Positions 13,301 through 20,598 of a stretch of 31,369 bases of DNA are shown here, in pieces. The notes under the pieces were generated by a model. The model ran no database searches and was not told the DNA's origin. It saw only the letters and a program-made list of their open reading frames with translations. The translations under genes were made by a program, and so were the position numbers. How positions within the stretch are numbered: position 1 is the stretch's first letter; each line of letters opens with the position of its first letter. This stretch comes from a virus. Where the stretch lies: IMG/VR virus record IMGVR_UViG_3300030101_003517, positions 1 to 31,369 of that record; one strand, written 5' to 3'.

Positions 13301-16300
13301 CACTGCTAATTTACCTAAGCACTATCATCCTTTCAATGAAATATTCAGCGATATTGGCGGTCAAATAATAGGAACTGGAGCATTCCCTAAGACAAGAAAA
13401 TCAGCAGTAATATGGCACATGGATGGAGGCTATCACCCCGGCGGTCATTTCTTAGATGACCACGTAAATAAGAATCCAAAACAAACTGTTGCTAACGCTA
13501 GAGTGATAAACGGTAGTGGTGCTAAGAAAAACACTACTGTATTCAGACCATGTGGTCTATTATCAAAAGCCTACAAAACAAAGTATGGAGGAGATGGCTC
13601 TACTCAAGATGTAGATGAGAACATAGTAATTGTAGACGCTACTAGATGCCAAAATGCGGAAGAATTGGGCGCTGTAATCAGCGGTGCTATCAATACCTTC
13701 CCCGGCAAAAACCCATTGAAGGCGATAGGTGGGACGTTCATGCCTAGTATGCAGAACGCTCACAAGCAAGATAGGTATGGTTGGGTTCAAGTAGAAATTG
13801 ATTCTTATCAAGCAGAAAACAGTGGGAGCCCAGCCGCTTTGACTGTAAACAGTGTTGCTACCACGTTGCCTGAATATGGGTGGTTGAGAGTGAGTAACGG
13901 TGTTGAGTCAGGCTACGCACCGTATATATCCACCAGTATATCTGCTCCTCACACGGTATTTACGCTTGGTAAAAATGCCACAACTTCAGACACTAATATT
14001 GTGAATCCTGAAACTAGGTCCGCCATAGCACCTGATGCTTCTTTTAAGGCTTTTATTTGGACTAAGGCTGGGACTCATAGATTCAACAACACAACAACTA
14101 GTTCAAGGGACCACATTTGTCAAGTGCATTACAGTGGATTTGTAGACGCAGTAGATAGAACAAAGCCGGTAGGGGCAGTGGGTTGGGCTGGAGAAGCCTA
14201 CTCATACTTCAATTCTTACGAAGCCGATGCCATAGGTGGAGACATTCATCCAGCAGGATTAGGTGCTTGGCATCCTTTCTTAGGTTTCAATCCTTATGGT
14301 GCCGCTGAGACTTGTTTATCAGCCTCCTCTCCAGTGGGTTCAGTTGAAACTCCACTCGCCGCTTTCTATGCAGATTACTGTGTGAACGGATTGTCCAGTA
14401 GACATTTGATTGCTATAACTCATGAAAGTGAGTTACCCTTAATCGCTAAGGCCGATAGAGACGGTATAACTTGTGCGGGTGATTGGCTAAAGGTAGCAGA
14501 AACTGGAACTATAACTCATGCTGGAACTATTGCTTGGGACACTAGCAAAGTGCACAATAAAAGTAGGTATGTGGGACCCGCTACTGCCGGTCCTCATGTT
14601 GAAGCACAAATGCATAGTGGATATTCAAGACCTTCCGCTGCTAGCGATTATCCTAATTCAGGCTCTGCACCAACAGATGGGCAATTGCATAGAGCAATAC
14701 AAAGTGGTGACATGGTTAGGTCGAACGCATGTAGATTTGCCACAGGAGATTTGTTTTGGGATGAAAGTGTAGTCAAACAATCTGCATTCCATGAAGATGC
14801 TGGCACTTACGGTGTAGAGTGTGTGGGTGTGAGTAACCATGACCATTACTTAGACGTAACCGCTACTCCGCATACTGGTTTATTTGGCTATTACGGAGGT
14901 AGACATCCTTCTCGTAATTTTTTACCTGAACATGTAGTTTGGAAAAGAATGGATGGCGGCGGTCTGACTATGCCAGCAGTCAATGCTAGAGGGCTAGGTA
15001 TGGTGCCTTGGGTAAAGCGTAAAGATGGTGGTAGTTACAAGTTAGTAGGCGAAAAGGTGTTAGGTAATGTCAGATTTAGTTTTGAGACAACTAATGCTGC
15101 TATGTTCCCTGTAATACAAGCACAAGAACTGAGTCATCCTCAGTTAGCCGAACAGCATCCAATGAGAGTCACTAACGCTTTACTTATACCAAACGAACAC
15201 ATGCAATTTGAAAGCGTGCAAGTAATAGATGACACAGGTCAAGAACATAGACTAGAGGGAGGTAGCCCTCTAGGAACTGTGATATTAGATTTCAGACACA
15301 TTAGTGATAGAGAAATAGAAGGTTTAGCGCCAGCGTTAGCGGGCGCTGGTGTATCTCCTAACTTGAAAATAAGGTTACCCAACCCTGACGAAATACCCGG
15401 TAACATAGTAGTTAGGTCAGGATTTGATAGAATACAGTCGTATCAAAACGAGACAGTTGGTTCAGGAGGATTGCAGCACCCTGCTCAACAGGTGTCTAAT
15501 ATTAGAGAAATGTTCAACAATGATTACAGCGGCCCTCGTCTTTGGCCTACTTGGGAGAACAACGGGTGGGAACATTTGAGTCAAGATGGCTCTGATATTT
15601 CTACGACTAAAAGTAATAGTCGTTTGAAATTCCCAGCATCTACCAACGAAGGATGGTCAGATTACACTGACAATGCGCCACTAGATTCGGCTTACGAGCC
15701 TCATGATAGAAGTCTATACTTCCATGTTACACGGATGGGTGTAAGTATGACTCACCGTTATGATGTAGATGAATTGTCATTCAGCGGATATGACGAAACT
15801 AACAGTGAGATTGACGTTACCTCTACTCCTGAGTCAGGCACTTGGACTGATACTAGCGAGCAGAGTGGAGGTAGGTATTTCCTAAGAGTGTATGACCCTA
15901 CAACTGACAAAGGAGTATTGGCCTCATACACAGGGGTAGGCACGAATAAATTCACAGGAGTGGTCATATCTCCCGATTTCAAGTCCTTTATCAACGGTAA
16001 GACTGGATTGAAAGTAGTTCCTAGTTACTACATGCCTGCTGGCAGCACTCGCATGTTTGCAGCAAGAAGATTACGTGACCATAGTGAATATAGTGGCGCA
16101 AGTCCTGATATGAAAAAGATAGATTGGTTTTCGATGTTTGGTAATTTACCAACGTCTACCGGGGCTATGGTAAATCCGTCACAAGCCCATATAGCACTGT
16201 CTAAGCCCAAGATGACACCTATGCCTATACCTCGTATGGGTCACCATTACATTACACCTACAATGGCACTCATGCCCGGACATTATGCACATCCTGCATA

Positions 16301-19300
16301 CCAAAGAATATACGATTTGAATACTGCTTGTAAGAGTTCAAATCATGAACCAATGTCTAATAGTTTGGTAGGAACTTTAGAAACAGCAAGGACTAGTGGC
16401 ACTAATACTTTAGATAATCAAGGGTTTGGGCGTGACCCACTTGTATGGTTCTCTACACCAACAGCAGCATTCTCTCCTAGCGACATACATGGTGGTGCGT
16501 TTACTTTATTGACAGAAACTAAAGTCAAGTATGAAGGATATGGTATAGCGGCTAGTTCAGGTAGTAATGCAGGGACAATAAACGCTTCAGGCGGACACAC
16601 CTTGGTATTAGAGGCGGCTGCATCTTACACACTTAACAACCATTTCCCTGACCCACTAGAAGTAGGCGCTTATCAAATCATCATTCAACCTAATTTGTTT
16701 AAACAGCAGTTGAAAGGATTTCACGCAAACGGACCTGCTACTAATGTTCCTGACGGTAGTGTAGTAGAACTAACTGGGCAACAAGTCAATACTGTGATTG
16801 CAATAGAGAAAAACGTCAATACAAGAGGGGCTTATGCTCTTATTTTAGCAGAGGCTACAATGGCAGATGTTCGGGGTTGTGAAGTAATATTGAACGAAGT
16901 TATACTGGACATAGAACCTGACGCAGGTAGTCAATTCACTAACCTCCCACCACTTGCTTTATACAATCCGTTAGGAGTTCAAGAAAGCACAAGCCCTTCC
17001 TTTACAAGGAGAAGTCTACCGTATAGACCGGGAATGTTCGTTAGTTCAACGCCGGGCAGAACTCTAACTATACCTTGGTGGGGTATACTTCACAAAGACG
17101 GCGCTAGTGCCACAGGTGCTAGTAAGTTCAGACACCTTGAATGGCATAAGCCCGACAATTACTACGAACTTTGTAGAGCAAACTTCGGATGTGTGGGGGC
17201 GCAGATTACTCTAGCAGGTTACCCTACATCTTTCCTCGACATTTACGAAACTCATAAGCGACTAAGAAGTATGAATCCAAATTGTGTAGTTTTGTCTGAC
17301 AATCAAAGTGGTAGCACTATAACAGTTGACAATAACGACTTATTCCCTGTCACTCCGTATTACGGAGAAGTGTTAGAATACACCAAAGATGGTGTAAGAT
17401 ATACCGCTACTTATTCAAATAGAACTGGAACTTTAGCACACGCTACTCTAGGGGCTTCTACTACTTTCTCAGGTGTATCAGGTAGTGCAGCGTTTTGGGC
17501 CAATCTGAATGGTGACGCTGACGCAGGAGACAATACAATTCTTAGATTAAGCAGACCTTATGACAATGGTGTATCTGACGACTTGTTCACTGACCTCAAG
17601 ACTAGTATAATGACGAGAAACTTAGAGGACCTCGCTAACGGAACTAGAGACACTAACTCGCTTAATACAGCAGATTCTTTCTTGTGTATGTGGCATCCTA
17701 ACTTAGGTAGACCGTTTACTTGGTATAGCGATACGGCAGATGGGGGAAGCAGGGCCTTCTATACTAACGCTGGCACAGCCGATACACCTGTTGACCAAAA
17801 GGGATACAACCACATACCTGAACACTTTGAAACTATACACTATCAAGATTACAACTATGTTGCGAGCAAAGGTCCATTTGGCTTAGCGATGAAATGGGTG
17901 GTGCCACCGCACGACCATGATAATAATGCAGGCACTGCATTAAGTCATGACGGCACCTTACAAACCGCTGCACAAATCGATGCCAAAGTAGATGGCTCAG
18001 GGACCCTCAACCATCAGGGAGGAACTATTAGTTCAAATAAATACAACTTCAACGGGTTTTGGCCGGGCGGCTCACATGGTGGAGGCGCAGTCAGTAGATT
18101 AGAGTCATACGGACACTCTTTGATTGGTTGGGGTAGTGACACATTTGGAATGGATTGCGAGACTTATCAAGACTCAACTGGCGTTGCTACTCTAAGTCTA
18201 CCTAACGACAGGAACAGGTGCTTTGGTTACCGCATGGCTGTTAGGCAGTTGTATAATCGACCTCGGTGGTCACCTTACATTCGTGGTTGGTTAGAAGTCG
18301 CTAACAGTAATGCTATGTTAGGTTATTACCATGGACCACTTATACAACATGATTCTAAAACAAATGGATGGGACTATGTAGGTTCGGATGGCACACAAAG
18401 TGACAAAACATTTGACGCTATGTATGTAGGTATTCTTGAAAGAATAACACAAGTGTCTAGTTTATTAGGTCAAGACCAAATAGGTAGACAAGTAAGATAC
18501 AGTGACGGAAGAAGAATGACTGGCTCATTTGGTTGCCCTGTAAGAACTTTAAGAAACGCTTCAACCACTACACGCCTTTATCCTAATGACGAGGTAGGTC
18601 AAGGTATAGAGGAATTAGCAAGAGCACACCGTCACTACATGGTAGATTGGTGGGGCAATACTCGTGGTGAAGATGTCAGGCGTTTCCCCGTTAGAGGATT
18701 CGGTTTGCGCCCATGCTGGGACCCCGAAGATGCATACAAAGACACCAACGTGACTCACAGACCAGCAGCGCATGATTTGTTTGGTGGAGACGGGACAGAC
18801 AGATATAGTGGATATGATAATTCTGCGAACAATGCTGCAAGTAATATGGGAACCTCTGACTGGTTTAATCCAGCCAGTGCTCTGAGAGTAGGTGACCGAG
18901 GCGATGGTCGTGGAGTTAGATGGCCTACTGTATTCAATGAAAGTTTACTCATGGCAGTCAGTGAAAATCATGATGCCACAGGACTAGTCCTATCTCATAG
19001 CACAGCAGAACCTATACTAGGACAGGGATTGGTTAGACCAAGCAACGATGTTCTACAAAGTGGAGAAATAGAACGAGGTATAAGTGACAGAGTAGATTTG
19101 AACTCAGATGACGGTTTACTAAAACCTAGTGCACATGTAGGAGAAGCGACTGAAACAGTAAACGCTGACACAAGAGGAGCAGAGCCTGTATCGAGAAATG
19201 ATGTCAGATTAGGGTTAGATGTAGATACAATGGCAGAATTAAACGATGGTGTCAGTCGTGAATATGTAGTTATGTCAACAGAAGCAGCGAGTCTGCATAC

Positions 19301-20093
19301 AGACAGAGAAGTCGGTCAAAGAACTAACATTAGAGGAGCATACAATGTAGGTAGTCGCACTCTCAAAGATTTAGACATGACTGCTTTGAATTGGAGTGCT
19401 CAACCAGTCACAGGTGTGGTTAAGCACTCTAACGCTCATGCAATGTGGTCATTAGGTGGAACTTATGTCATGGAGTGGAGTAAGCACGCTGGTAACTTGG
19501 ATGTGAAAGGTTGGGGTAAGACCAGCGTTTCTTCTTCATCTAATCCCTACCAAGACGCTAATCATGACCCTATATTTGAAAACATAAACTACACGGATAG
19601 CACTATACAATTCCTATACAGACCAACACACATTCTTGATTACAAACATAGTCAAATGTTTAGGGCATATACTACTTTGAAAGGAAGCAGCCCCCAAGAA
19701 AACGCCAACTTTTACAGAGCGACAGCAGGCGGTAAATATGGACTATTTACAAGCGATGCACCATCTGCACGCACAGGAACTCCGAGTGCACCACCTTATG
19801 CTCCAGTATACACAATAGTGCCCGGTTCAAGTGTAACAGCCCCCGATAGCCAAGGGCCTAAAATACAAGGTGTAGATGTGACTGGCTATGACAAAACTGA
19901 CATACGCTCTCCAGTAGCAAGAGTAGTTATGTCAGAGAACACACTTGAGCACTTTAGAGCAGACGCTAGTAGAAAATCAGTAGATGATGGAGAGGGTGAT
20001 TATAGTGTCCAACCAAGGTATAGTCAGACACTTCATCCGAAAGGCAGTAAGGGCGATGCATCTTATAACACAGGGGACCATAGCGGGGAGTGA
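4392..20093 (+). CDS. Giant (about 5,233 aa) virion protein, putative adhesin or tail fibre/tail-surface protein
   Basis: One uninterrupted frame of 15.7 kb, half of the window. I prefer ATG 4392, one base after the upstream stop; an in-frame GTG at 4383 would add three residues. Residues 1 to about 240 form a LamG/concanavalin-like domain (GIRFNG, FTIESWF, RTISMFVNGD, IYLGGRGGDFRGTLEAIHWS, GLWRFEEP), followed by a Ser/Thr-rich stretch to about residue 310. Recurrent small beta modules lie near residues 864-932, 1087-1161, 1474-1555, 3145-3203 and 4298-4366. Two resemble the T-[IL]-T-[VL]-D-x-x-x-LFP repeats common in phage tail proteins. The rest is beta- and loop-rich and high in Gly, Asn, Ser, Trp and His; the last ~75 residues are polar. 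I saw no signal peptide, transmembrane helix, protease or lysozyme motif. Position among tail genes and size favour a host-contact or long tail structure; a tape measure is unlikely because coiled-coil helix is lacking. Confidence 0.85.
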   Translation: MTLTIDPGFGIRFNGISDSILVPVNTKLIHGVQTEERRGLPKAINSFTIESWFIPDCGGVIFEQENVMRLTVGSPSSPAPATFEVRLRNPASGRDAVYTLSTAKPITKVNGRIAYYEGIQFPVTDSLHGSYLATDVDRNDVTAFNDGARELLNVTVMFDRRTISMFVNGDLAVSQELEEEHELVTQQNSIYLGGRGGDFRGTLEAIHWSKGALTSGYQQYAPMKSDNTIGLWRFEEPVNPITLITTTPSISASTSATSSINIGSSAAQSLIDELSGQSGLTSIDFTASPYSGGSYSVKVQSASSSATVSIPKVPYNILVNPLGYSQTTGKPTNKSPERLRLMSADSSAGTITVESIHLDFASNASNGRRGVLSNHDAGRFVIITGDCIIDTGNGNEFQPYGTGTQFSQRQGQVIIDESDFVNNGIMFSQSMAIDSHEYNKFSASSANMGSQFLAGHSGRHTLNHVTSHPFMGVLPPTESHVVEKKLDVGSDVISASFPSQFSDIRSTVPMNSIVSSYDTNGNIKIKSVTNRAEITSVVENGMSDIDDTQRGILAVGALNFNVEPFLIRSLSSNNELDSSKHAIPSTRNRIAILSVPDLATYNYAPFVQLHYNAVDLDGSQFRIGATSRLTTNISGGNTVLTLQSVKSFGFDGELIPASLIDINGTPASSLSDNTAEINYSAKTLTFSAAADSAFNTLAVSGNIVKKSDTGAKILVTDTLPKVSTIVTGSTSILDLIRTALEASPLEIFSPGAVIEFDKPEMFGLSDGDLEGESSEGQVAESVLNRDLSPENYLPLTSTDSPQTTPQAISLATSELVERGSVLNRILIRSHKTSIGDFEENAGVTLQKSTNGIRPRSGLKLNNGSGYAASTTGAMTVDGVDATTVINVGSSIFKANGKNLGTVTAVTSTSVTVGAGTSDALVDDEEIFTQPQMVGKGTINQSSCVHEYFDIIEHNSNEKKVKLIIQPSDNNRFNLGRRLSASASFANRISIENLVSRGRIVSFADGDEGSTTMRAHGVIGDLASSSVYVKGSASPDSHIVKEIMPGAPVVTMTLGGPGQGAINTKDTWTPSPLSRMAWNTRRDCQTRVESTTSTTITVAPLNNQSTDLQSWGTYCFPKEGRVYLEIEGNQGEQRRFASAAYASKTGDVFTFTSSPPLGSGTLIAADGSEVDTFANWITSTGITAGSVLHVDDKFGEESMCNDGTTINDRLFQTLDTVQHDYQLGTQYASTRALVEIPLFNDFFFDNPDKGIFPGPDNSMKLHVDATQTAHSWSPNPVGRRPESISPQDPEVFSAFSFTIQNETHRTGTKVTQPYDSSNNRIYVEDIGIFPKASAPPITVASLGGSARYRRAFLGNGEWVVYDGLHTDGYLDLAGSSSSGYIASANFFRDLKVGAHIFPAPGYQDMSYSGIADNPSLISAGYENRRSFYFDRSNVMTQGGNTDYGLKQYVSAIELRAGPTINPHLPKIISKRPRARVISVTGSPATSLTLDDASLFPISSPDSDYKFRVAFRNASGAVNRGFYDNRANNVLTIVSPDSGFTPSVGDEIYVEDLHATASATYPKVKETFLNRAWSHPYCNGGLRQGDTIWMNMHYTNPHAIEGLFCKSRGTLNEAEVATVFNGGEGSFDLNPRNSIPMENFLIGDTCVETAQNLMQHINKTVSLNYDAIGLTETPPTIAYLDPYQCTENFARVLLYDVEHDREFIAFQDIHMQVQSSPAAASIGKEDTGKTGFINNSVTGSGSLLDVAAGFPTENKRLNTSEKSDFIEASYAHKSTWNSNVTNVNLEHVVGGVDDTATNGYTDRTNNAVTLSGSALTKHQEIDSSSREQSTFFDTPDGTRVIPAFLAMKGIRNSKLTLDDTRLNNLDQWTDMDFVRRLTIDMGEVRLKDGVTNIESAAREVVRMINQAGAKNGKTHAKKPADQYLGRSDNFDPSSPHKNSDFAATASTHDPSPFWDVKKAFSSHDRGTHMGYVRAHLGRVVKDEEGVEEGFSIVIHSTVPGAAGRNLCTWLDNSKSQTTYKPEYLIGHGGRFRNYWCQPDEITGENMHPAPMPINRFGRPFAPITTLKEYLPPESPDDALLNNVNLGADIVNSFGVISTSNTEMVSGRNSNTVLNESFETKSPASVLVDGLRVGTKAKARINFGGMTQAGIPGWAPDVSKWGFDNDGTTNAARYGNASNAATAMTNTTEQASSDGYIPADDMKAENIGQSPIYGLRFTDHRGDNHTIRLLYRRFGENFASDNTYLPSTLDEEIIIHFDDRDVGQGGFTIGRHMVGVGEVCGEKTGGNPIEFKGNLWNNYPSPIVGAKVTTSYSSGTMTVTFHEPYGSGGSGTVPSTLQTHPDILGYLGFPETGMFQLSKHGTGGSNHQGLPFYYTSRTHENHSGTHKFFGVIGGAGSHANGDWLLSPRINFTCLLTDEVIAAAVEHAINLPSNDSDVTFDCTDMFAPDGRTLKEWNVSSEAIRIVTRADKKTPMSKFFEAKVTKDWGLQNGAATDAAVSGHHTGGLSDSEKDAGTRLDVGYIPKTVLHVDTKFRGTNANTATPVLVDSQNNIVDITTWQRNLRGENFTDVAGDHIIPRVDSPCVEVDSFSDPDISVASNESWALLGKPASVANGWGEPFVVWYSDTSWARVRSKVGTTSEITVSIEHKSANPVAFANPVQHDILWKRNASAYKFLDVDGVRRAGSKNSSPFLYFRGGRDSPDHWVPLYFGGGFSGAVVDINDGTQNDYSEFYTHPYSSGPTGSAGFQNIGEVAGSYALLDANAMLAMFPGTPYLDQHRGQNNPPYFNQDAILPFDMAKGSNSKVTGLVYTDGQNTVSVNIPSPIVIRFAHPNARYSHTGDSDDQTTYMIFGPGQAFPHNTASFEPQGKDIITAGNGYSAVPIYIDGDPGSDTLLPNQLANGDIAEHSGLNRLSEASAHLPMTTFFQQNKRSGYNYVMNWEPAKGLPSTTASLAGKVYSQAYNHAFYYEGTPGTTANLPKHYHPFNEIFSDIGGQIIGTGAFPKTRKSAVIWHMDGGYHPGGHFLDDHVNKNPKQTVANARVINGSGAKKNTTVFRPCGLLSKAYKTKYGGDGSTQDVDENIVIVDATRCQNAEELGAVISGAINTFPGKNPLKAIGGTFMPSMQNAHKQDRYGWVQVEIDSYQAENSGSPAALTVNSVATTLPEYGWLRVSNGVESGYAPYISTSISAPHTVFTLGKNATTSDTNIVNPETRSAIAPDASFKAFIWTKAGTHRFNNTTTSSRDHICQVHYSGFVDAVDRTKPVGAVGWAGEAYSYFNSYEADAIGGDIHPAGLGAWHPFLGFNPYGAAETCLSASSPVGSVETPLAAFYADYCVNGLSSRHLIAITHESELPLIAKADRDGITCAGDWLKVAETGTITHAGTIAWDTSKVHNKSRYVGPATAGPHVEAQMHSGYSRPSAASDYPNSGSAPTDGQLHRAIQSGDMVRSNACRFATGDLFWDESVVKQSAFHEDAGTYGVECVGVSNHDHYLDVTATPHTGLFGYYGGRHPSRNFLPEHVVWKRMDGGGLTMPAVNARGLGMVPWVKRKDGGSYKLVGEKVLGNVRFSFETTNAAMFPVIQAQELSHPQLAEQHPMRVTNALLIPNEHMQFESVQVIDDTGQEHRLEGGSPLGTVILDFRHISDREIEGLAPALAGAGVSPNLKIRLPNPDEIPGNIVVRSGFDRIQSYQNETVGSGGLQHPAQQVSNIREMFNNDYSGPRLWPTWENNGWEHLSQDGSDISTTKSNSRLKFPASTNEGWSDYTDNAPLDSAYEPHDRSLYFHVTRMGVSMTHRYDVDELSFSGYDETNSEIDVTSTPESGTWTDTSEQSGGRYFLRVYDPTTDKGVLASYTGVGTNKFTGVVISPDFKSFINGKTGLKVVPSYYMPAGSTRMFAARRLRDHSEYSGASPDMKKIDWFSMFGNLPTSTGAMVNPSQAHIALSKPKMTPMPIPRMGHHYITPTMALMPGHYAHPAYQRIYDLNTACKSSNHEPMSNSLVGTLETARTSGTNTLDNQGFGRDPLVWFSTPTAAFSPSDIHGGAFTLLTETKVKYEGYGIAASSGSNAGTINASGGHTLVLEAAASYTLNNHFPDPLEVGAYQIIIQPNLFKQQLKGFHANGPATNVPDGSVVELTGQQVNTVIAIEKNVNTRGAYALILAEATMADVRGCEVILNEVILDIEPDAGSQFTNLPPLALYNPLGVQESTSPSFTRRSLPYRPGMFVSSTPGRTLTIPWWGILHKDGASATGASKFRHLEWHKPDNYYELCRANFGCVGAQITLAGYPTSFLDIYETHKRLRSMNPNCVVLSDNQSGSTITVDNNDLFPVTPYYGEVLEYTKDGVRYTATYSNRTGTLAHATLGASTTFSGVSGSAAFWANLNGDADAGDNTILRLSRPYDNGVSDDLFTDLKTSIMTRNLEDLANGTRDTNSLNTADSFLCMWHPNLGRPFTWYSDTADGGSRAFYTNAGTADTPVDQKGYNHIPEHFETIHYQDYNYVASKGPFGLAMKWVVPPHDHDNNAGTALSHDGTLQTAAQIDAKVDGSGTLNHQGGTISSNKYNFNGFWPGGSHGGGAVSRLESYGHSLIGWGSDTFGMDCETYQDSTGVATLSLPNDRNRCFGYRMAVRQLYNRPRWSPYIRGWLEVANSNAMLGYYHGPLIQHDSKTNGWDYVGSDGTQSDKTFDAMYVGILERITQVSSLLGQDQIGRQVRYSDGRRMTGSFGCPVRTLRNASTTTRLYPNDEVGQGIEELARAHRHYMVDWWGNTRGEDVRRFPVRGFGLRPCWDPEDAYKDTNVTHRPAAHDLFGGDGTDRYSGYDNSANNAASNMGTSDWFNPASALRVGDRGDGRGVRWPTVFNESLLMAVSENHDATGLVLSHSTAEPILGQGLVRPSNDVLQSGEIERGISDRVDLNSDDGLLKPSAHVGEATETVNADTRGAEPVSRNDVRLGLDVDTMAELNDGVSREYVVMSTEAASLHTDREVGQRTNIRGAYNVGSRTLKDLDMTALNWSAQPVTGVVKHSNAHAMWSLGGTYVMEWSKHAGNLDVKGWGKTSVSSSSNPYQDANHDPIFENINYTDSTIQFLYRPTHILDYKHSQMFRAYTTLKGSSPQENANFYRATAGGKYGLFTSDAPSARTGTPSAPPYAPVYTIVPGSSVTAPDSQGPKIQGVDVTGYDKTDIRSPVARVVMSENTLEHFRADASRKSVDDGEGDYSVQPRYSQTLHPKGSKGDASYNTGDHSGE

Positions 20094-20098
20094 GTGAC

Positions 20099-20596
20099 AT
20101 GATACCGATGGATGAGGCTTGGATGATACTAAAGCAATCCCAGTCACATAAGTTTGATTTCTTAGGTTACAGTTACAGCCAAGAGCCTTTTGGTATAGTC
20201 ACAATAAAGTCTTCAAAAGGAGAAAGGAAAATACCATTTTACCAACGAAGTGGCGGAGGCTCGGCATACGACTTTGAAACCGGACAGACTGAGTATGAAG
20301 AAGGTGAGCCGCAAGCAGGTCAATGGGTTCCTTTTCTTGGATACGATACTGACATGCATTATGGCGATTCAGCACAACCTTATCTGATTAAGCCATATCA
20401 TGTTTTTAGAAAAGACAAAAATGTGCACAAAAGATACGCTGTTCCTCAACTCAAAGAAGCGGGAGAATGGTTAGACCGTAATCATGATGTGAAACCCTTT
20501 GACCCTAACACACATGATGAAATTGATTGGGAAGATGCTAATCGGATGATGTTAGAACAAGGGGCGCATTTAGCAGAACCTTACAGGGGAGATTAA
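20099..20596 (+). CDS. Conserved-looking hypothetical protein in the tail module
   Basis: A 165-aa soluble protein I do not recognise. ATG 20099 is preferred over GTG 20090 because GGGGAG (20085-20090) sits eight bases upstream, good Shine-Dalgarno spacing; the GTG would overlap that site. The protein is acidic and rich in Trp, Tyr and His, with a Gly-rich turn (RSGGGSAYDF) and a PYLIKPYHVFRKDK segment in the middle, and an EW/DW-rich C-terminus. There are no cysteine knuckles, signal peptide or membrane helix. It lies directly after the giant gene's stop and just before the hub-like gene. It may be a small tail connector, assembly factor or chaperone for its neighbours, but nothing in the sequence decides this. 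Confidence 0.75.
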   Translation: MIPMDEAWMILKQSQSHKFDFLGYSYSQEPFGIVTIKSSKGERKIPFYQRSGGGSAYDFETGQTEYEEGEPQAGQWVPFLGYDTDMHYGDSAQPYLIKPYHVFRKDKNVHKRYAVPQLKEAGEWLDRNHDVKPFDPNTHDEIDWEDANRMMLEQGAHLAEPYRGD

Positions 20597-20598
20597 GG

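Noticed and set aside
4392-20093. Tail tape measure protein
   Set aside because: The sequence is beta- and loop-rich with LamG-like parts and lacks the long helical heptads and transmembrane stretches typical of tape measures.
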